NCBI GenBank assembly: GCA_017934845.1
Contig: JAGBIR010000229.1
Location: 1-17,908 of the forward strand
Direction: 5' to 3'
DNA from: Alistipes sp.
GTDB taxonomy: Bacteria; Bacteroidota; Bacteroidia; Bacteroidales; Rikenellaceae
Length of the DNA: 17,908 nt
The notes below the pieces were generated by a model that saw only the letters and a program-made list of their open reading frames with translations, did not search any database and had not been told where the DNA came from. Shown here in pieces: positions 14,026-17,908 of the stretch (position 1 is its first letter; every line of letters starts with the position of its first letter). The position numbers were made by a program, and so were the translations under genes.

Positions 14026-15118
14026 TGGTACGATTATAGTTGAGTCACCGGTGGATTATCAAATTGATTCACTGGAGAAGTTGGAGTTTGTGCCGCGGGC
14101 AATATCGGCTCTGCGTTCACTTGCGGAGCTGGATTTTGAGTTGGTTATGGCCTCGAATCAGGATGGCTTGGGAACGGCATCTTTCCCCGAAGATACATTC
14201 TGGCCGGCACATAACAAGATGCTTGCTACAGTGCGTGGCGAGGGGGTGGAGTTCGACGACCAACTTATCGATCGCTCTTTCCCCGAAGATAATGCTCCAT
14301 CGCGCAAGCCGCGAACGGGAATGTTTGGTCGCTACATGAGCGATGAGTATGATTTGTCGCAGAGCTTTGTTATTGGCGACCGCGCGACCGATGTCGAGTT
14401 GGCGTATAATCTGGGAGCTAAAGCCATTCTGATGCAGCCCTCGGAGGTGGGTAGGCAGATGCTCGAGGGTAAGCACTATGCCGATGCGTGTGTGCTGGCG
14501 ACTGCCGATTGGGCCGAGATTACAGAGTATGTGCGTCGCACCGAGCGTCGTGCCGTCGTAGAGCGTACGACGCGTGAAACCGATATCCGTATTGAGGTCG
14601 ATTTGGATGGCGGCGAGTCGCAGATTTTAACCGGCCTGCACTTCTTCGATCATATGCTCGACCAATTGCCGCATCATGCAGGTATAGGCCTTCAGGTGAT
14701 GTGTAAAGGCGAGTTGGCGGTTGATGAGCACCATACGATGGAGGATGTAGCGATTGCCCTCGGCGAGGCTATTTATGCTGCTTTAGGTTCGAAACGAGGC
14801 ATCGACCGCTATGGGTTTGTTTTGCCGATGGATGAGTGCCGCGCAATGGTGCTCCTCGACTTTGGTGGTCGTGCCGATTTTGTGTGGGATGTGCCTTTCA
14901 CGCGCGAAAGAGTGGGTGATGTACCGACCGAGATGTTTAAGCACTTCTTCAAGTCGATGTGCGTAGCGATGCGTTGCAATCTGCATATCGAGGCTCGTGG
15001 CGAGAATAACCATCATTTGATTGAGGGTGTGTTCAAAGCCTTTGCCCGAGCGTTGAAGATGGCTATTCGCCGCGATGTGTTTAGTTATGATTTACCATCA
15101 AGCAAGGGTGTGTTATGA
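14006..15118 (+). CDS. hisB: Bifunctional histidinol-phosphatase / imidazoleglycerol-phosphate dehydratase
   Basis: 370 residues with two fused enzymes. Residues 1-170 form a HAD phosphatase (histidinol phosphate to histidinol) with the nucleophile motif DRDGT (D5, D7), the SNQDGLGT motif (50-57) and GDRATD (124-129). Residues about 180-370 form the IGP dehydratase with FFDHMLDQ (213-220), DEHHTMED (240-247) and NNHHLIEG (334-341), the metal-binding His/Glu clusters. The start must be GTG at 14006 (or TTG at 14009), since an in-frame stop lies at 13997-13999 and the first in-frame ATG would remove the DRDGT motif. It overlaps hisC by 20 bases and hisH by 4. The E. coli HisB zinc ligands (C92, H94, C100, C102) are replaced here by D, S, A and S in the segment 88-101. 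Confidence 0.96.
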   Translation: MLIVDRDGTIIVESPVDYQIDSLEKLEFVPRAISALRSLAELDFELVMASNQDGLGTASFPEDTFWPAHNKMLATVRGEGVEFDDQLIDRSFPEDNAPSRKPRTGMFGRYMSDEYDLSQSFVIGDRATDVELAYNLGAKAILMQPSEVGRQMLEGKHYADACVLATADWAEITEYVRRTERRAVVERTTRETDIRIEVDLDGGESQILTGLHFFDHMLDQLPHHAGIGLQVMCKGELAVDEHHTMEDVAIALGEAIYAALGSKRGIDRYGFVLPMDECRAMVLLDFGGRADFVWDVPFTRERVGDVPTEMFKHFFKSMCVAMRCNLHIEARGENNHHLIEGVFKAFARALKMAIRRDVFSYDLPSSKGVL

Positions 15119-15699
15119 TAGCAATTGTAGATTATAAGATGGGCAATCTCCGTTCGGTGGAGAATGTCCTCAAACGTCTGGGTGCAGAGTTTACGGTAAC
15201 CGAGCAAGCGGACGTAATCCGTGCAGCCGACAGAGTTCTGTTGCCGGGCGTCGGTAATGCCAAGGAGGCTATGGAGAATCTGAATCGCGCAGGTTTGGTG
15301 CAAGTTATTCGCTCGTTGCGTCGCCCTGTGCTGGGTATTTGCGTTGGTATGCAGGTTATGTGCCGTCACAGCGAGGAGGGCGATGCCGATTGTATAGGTC
15401 TGTTCGATGCGCGTGTAAAACGTTTTCAGCCGGCAGAGGGGCTAAAAGTGCCGCACATGGGCTGGAATAAGATTGGAAATCTTGAGTCAAAGCTATTTAA
15501 GGGGATCGATGGCGGCGAGTGGGTATATTTTGTTCACTCTTACTATCCCGAACTATGTCCCGATACCATTGCAACGACAACGCATGGCGCAATGTTCAGT
15601 GCAGCACTGAAATATGAAAACTTCTATGGTACGCAGTTCCATCCCGAGAAGAGTGGTGATGTTGGCGAACGTATCATTGCAAATTTCCTGAAATTATGA
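15115..15699 (+). CDS. hisH: Imidazole glycerol phosphate synthase, glutaminase subunit
   Basis: 194 residues, a class I glutamine amidotransferase. It hydrolyses glutamine and channels ammonia into the HisF barrel, with which it forms the synthase. The catalytic triad is visible: Cys76 in GICVGMQ, His176 and Glu178 in FHPEKSG. The oxyanion region reads LPGVGNA (43-49), where many family members have PGVGAF. The start overlaps the hisB stop in an ATGA arrangement, and its own stop overlaps hisA the same way. hisF, its obligatory partner, is two genes downstream. Confidence 0.97.
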   Translation: MIAIVDYKMGNLRSVENVLKRLGAEFTVTEQADVIRAADRVLLPGVGNAKEAMENLNRAGLVQVIRSLRRPVLGICVGMQVMCRHSEEGDADCIGLFDARVKRFQPAEGLKVPHMGWNKIGNLESKLFKGIDGGEWVYFVHSYYPELCPDTIATTTHGAMFSAALKYENFYGTQFHPEKSGDVGERIIANFLKL

Positions 15700-16424
15700 T
15701 AGAGATTATTCCTGCAATAGATATTATCGAGGGGCGTTGTGTCCGCTTGTCGCAGGGCGACTATTCGAGCCGCAAGATTTATGACGCTTCGCCCGTAGAT
15801 ATGGCCAAACGATATGCCGATTGTGGCGTACGGCGTCTGCATATTGTCGATTTGGATGGTGCTAAATCATCGTCTCCGCAAAACCTTAAAACACTCGAGA
15901 AGATTGCCGTTTCGACGAACCTCGATGTTGAGTGGGGTGGTGGACTTAAAAGCGAAGAGTCACTTCGCCGAGTTTTTGACTATGGTGCGACGTATGCTAT
16001 CGTGGGTAGCGTAGCGGCGCAGCGATCAGAGCTGTTTGCCGAGTGGCTCGATGTGTTTGGCGGTGAGAAGATGGTGCTTGGAGCCGATGTCCGCAATGGT
16101 AAGGTATCGGTAAATGGCTGGCAAGAGGATTTGAGTGTCACTATTGAACAACTTGTTGATGGATTTCTGCCACACGGTCTGAAACAGGTGGTGTGTACCG
16201 ACATCTCGAAAGATGGAATGTTGCAAGGCCCTACGTTTGAGCTATATACCAAACTCCAGCAACGATATGCCGATGTCGATTTTACCGTTTCGGGCGGAAT
16301 AAGCTCGATGGCCGATATTGAACGCCTGAACGATATGGGATTGCGCAAAGTGATTGTCGGCAAGGCAATATATGAGAATCGTATAACGCTAAAACAGATT
16401 GAGCAATGGTTGCTAAACGAATAA
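15696..16424 (+). CDS. hisA: ProFAR isomerase (HisA)
   Basis: 242 residues, a (beta/alpha)8 barrel. It converts ProFAR to PRFAR by an Amadori rearrangement. The catalytic aspartates are D9 in IPAIDIIEG and D131 in LGADVRNG, and the phosphate-binding elements are VEWGGGLKS (78-86) and [19 protein letters not shown] (166-175) is also typical. PriA-type bifunctional enzymes have a similar fold, but PriA is an actinobacterial feature and there is no reason to expect it here. The gene overlaps hisH by four bases and hisF by 19 bases. Confidence 0.96.
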   Translation: MIEIIPAIDIIEGRCVRLSQGDYSSRKIYDASPVDMAKRYADCGVRRLHIVDLDGAKSSSPQNLKTLEKIAVSTNLDVEWGGGLKSEESLRRVFDYGATYAIVGSVAAQRSELFAEWLDVFGGEKMVLGADVRNGKVSVNGWQEDLSVTIEQLVDGFLPHGLKQVVCTDISKDGMLQGPTFELYTKLQQRYADVDFTVSGGISSMADIERLNDMGLRKVIVGKAIYENRITLKQIEQWLLNE

Positions 16425-17164
16425 TACCCTGCCTCGATGTGAAGGAGGGACGAACGGTAAAGGGTGTAAACTTTGTTGACTTGCGCGATGTGGGCGATGC
16501 TGTCGAACTTGGACAATATTATGCCCGTAGCGGAGCTGACGAATTGGTCTATCTGGATATAAGCGCAACGCGCGAAGGCAGAAATACATTTACCCGTTTG
16601 GTGGAGCGAATTGCCGATGGAATCAATATTCCGTTTACCGTTGGTGGCGGAATTTCATCTTTGGAGGATGCCTCGCGACTGCTGGATGCCGGAGCCGATA
16701 AAATATCTATTAACAGCGCAGCAATAGCCAATCCTTCGCTTATCGATGCTATTGCTGCACGCTATGGCAGCCAATTCGTGGTTGTTGCGATAGATGCCCG
16801 ACAGGGTGACGATGGCGTGTGGCGTGCGACAACGCACGGCGGAAGTCGTGATAGCGACAAGGAACTATTCTCGTGGGCTCAAGAGGCAGAGTCGCGCGGT
16901 GCAGGAGAGATCCTCTTTACGTCGATGAATCACGATGGTACACGTTCGGGATATCCTTGCCAGACGTTTGCTCGGTTGTCGGAGTGCTTATCAATCCCGA
17001 TTATCGCTTCGGGTGGTGCGGGGTCTGTGGCCGATATTGCCGAGGTGCTTACCGCAGGAAAAGCCGATGCTGCATTGGCAGCAAGTATCTTTCACTTTGG
17101 CGAGATTACAGTTGGCGAGCTGAAAACGGAGTTGAAAAAATTAAATATTGATGTAAGAATATGA
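16406..17164 (+). CDS. hisF: Imidazole glycerol phosphate synthase, cyclase subunit
   Basis: 252 residues, a (beta/alpha)8 barrel that uses ammonia from HisH to convert PRFAR into imidazole glycerol phosphate and AICAR, the latter recycled to purines. The N-terminus [20 protein letters not shown] is typical, with catalytic D11 and D130 (VVAIDARQG). TVGGGISS (78-85) and IASGGAGS bind the phosphates. The start lies 19 bases inside hisA. No other ATG nearby would keep the conserved N-terminal strand, so the overlap is real. The stop overlaps hisIE by four bases. Confidence 0.97.
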   Translation: MVAKRIIPCLDVKEGRTVKGVNFVDLRDVGDAVELGQYYARSGADELVYLDISATREGRNTFTRLVERIADGINIPFTVGGGISSLEDASRLLDAGADKISINSAAIANPSLIDAIAARYGSQFVVVAIDARQGDDGVWRATTHGGSRDSDKELFSWAQEAESRGAGEILFTSMNHDGTRSGYPCQTFARLSECLSIPIIASGGAGSVADIAEVLTAGKADAALAASIFHFGEITVGELKTELKKLNIDVRI

Positions 17165-17760
17165 CGTTCGATGAATTGAATCTTTCAAAGTGTGCCGATG
17201 GCCTTCTGCCGGTAATTGTGCAGGATGCTGTGACGCTTAAAGTGCTGATGCTCGGGTATATGAATCGTGAGGCCTTCGATAAAACAATGGCCGAACGACG
17301 TGTGACTTTCTATTCGCGTACGCGCCAGACATTGTGGACAAAGGGCGAGACGAGCGGCAATTATTTGATGGTTGTCGATGTCTATGTCGATTGCGATGGC
17401 GATACGCTGCTTATCAAGGCAAATCCTATTGGCCCAACCTGCCATCGAGGTACTACGAGCTGCTTCGATACTCCAGAGGATGAGGGGTTTATCCGCCGCT
17501 TGCAAGCCGTTGCGCAACAACGCCACCGCGATATGCCCGAGGGGTCATATACAACCAAATTGTTTATTAAAGGCGTAAAGAAGATTGCCCAAAAAGTGGG
17601 GGAGGAGGCTGTCGAGAGTGTTGTTGAGGCTGTTGATGGCAATCGCGACCGCTTTATCTATGAGGCTTCAGATTTGGTCTATCACCTGCTGGTGCTGATG
17701 GAGCAGATGGGTTGCTCGTTGGAGGATATGGAGCGCGAGTTGGCTCTGCGCCATAAGTAA
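17161..17760 (+). CDS. hisI: Bifunctional phosphoribosyl-AMP cyclohydrolase / phosphoribosyl-ATP pyrophosphatase
   Basis: 199 residues, a HisIE fusion catalysing steps two and three of the pathway. The HisI part (about 1-108) has [17 protein letters not shown] (51-67), DCDGDTLL (77-84) and the zinc cysteines C78, C94 and C101. The HisE part (about 110-199) has [16 protein letters not shown] (137-152) and the helix [13 protein letters not shown] (168-180), the MazG-like pyrophosphatase fold. It is the last gene of the operon and closes the set needed for complete histidine synthesis. I see no convincing terminator after its stop codon; the next feature is a tRNA promoter. Confidence 0.97.
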   Translation: MTFDELNLSKCADGLLPVIVQDAVTLKVLMLGYMNREAFDKTMAERRVTFYSRTRQTLWTKGETSGNYLMVVDVYVDCDGDTLLIKANPIGPTCHRGTTSCFDTPEDEGFIRRLQAVAQQRHRDMPEGSYTTKLFIKGVKKIAQKVGEEAVESVVEAVDGNRDRFIYEASDLVYHLLVLMEQMGCSLEDMERELALRHK

Positions 17761-17810
17761 TCATTTTGGCAGAATATTTCCATAAATAGCGCGTTAATTT
17801 TCAAAATCAG

Positions 17811-17841
17811 TTGGATAAAAGAAATAAATGCGTTATTTTTG
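17811..17841 (+). promoter_or_regulatory. Near-consensus promoter of the tRNA gene
   Basis: TTG at 17811-17813 is followed after 20 bases by TATTTTTG (17834-17841), matching the Bacteroidota -33/-7 pair. The predicted start near 17848 gives a leader of about 28 bases before the tRNA. That leader contains the inverted repeat TTTAGC/GCTAAA (17850-17855 with 17862-17867), a small hairpin that might guide 5' processing. Confidence 0.7.
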
Positions 17842-17875
17842 CACCGCAATTTAGCGTTTTAGCTAAATGTGTGAT

Positions 17876-17908
17876 GGTTCCGTAGCTCAGTTGGATAGAG
17901 CAACAGCC
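17876..17908 (+). tRNA. tRNA gene, 5' part only (possibly tRNA-Arg)
   Basis: The seven-base acceptor strand GGTTCCG (17876-17882), T8-A9, a D-arm GCTC-AGTTGGATA-GAGC (17885-17901) and the 5' half of the anticodon stem ACAGC (17903-17907) are present, and then the window ends before the anticodon. The D-arm and the following bases resemble E. coli tRNA-Arg(UCU), which suggests Arg, but the anticodon is not visible, so the identity is unproven. Confidence 0.85.

Noticed and set aside
17761..17810. Terminator after hisIE
   Set aside because: No stable hairpin followed by a T-run could be found; the sequence is A/T-rich without convincing arms.

Overview
The window looks like a chromosomal segment of a Bacteroidota bacterium, probably a gut Bacteroidales member; Alistipes/Rikenellaceae is my guess and rests on protein style only. 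Supporting signs are several promoters with the Bacteroidota -7 box TAnnTTTG about 20 bases after a TTTG/TTG-like -33 box, start codons without clear Shine-Dalgarno sequences, bifunctional HisB and HisIE proteins, and a long TrkH with an extra N-terminal membrane region. Nothing indicates a phage, an integrated element or a CRISPR array.

Left part (1-2480, minus strand): the first 14 codons of rsmI run off the left edge. Just upstream of it lies a 379-residue acidic Glu/Pro-rich protein of unknown function, and then lysA (diaminopimelate decarboxylase) with its own promoter and an intrinsic terminator. Middle part (2719-9886, plus strand): the ATPase/GTPase ychF; a 334-base gene-free stretch holding a large inverted repeat and a pair of imperfect tandem repeats; a two-gene potassium uptake unit (trkH/ktrB-like channel plus an unusually short RCK protein); a membrane-anchored SIMPL-domain protein; gltX; and galM overlapping gltX by one base. 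A conserved-looking protein of unknown function (9952-10542) follows.

Right part (10600-17760): a complete histidine operon hisG-hisD-hisC-hisB-hisH-hisA-hisF-hisIE, tightly packed with short overlaps, whose products cover the whole route from ATP and PRPP to histidine. Between its promoter and hisG is the most interesting element of the window: an 18-codon leader peptide with five consecutive His codons, followed by a four-segment set of mutually exclusive RNA hairpins ending in an intrinsic terminator. This is a textbook ribosome-mediated attenuator, here in a Bacteroidota-type genome. The window ends inside a tRNA gene (possibly tRNA-Arg) preceded by a near-consensus promoter.

Other points worth a second look are the RCK protein without its C-terminal domain, a perfect palindrome over the trkH start codon, the lack of zinc ligands in the HisB phosphatase domain, and the obligatory non-ATG start of hisB.
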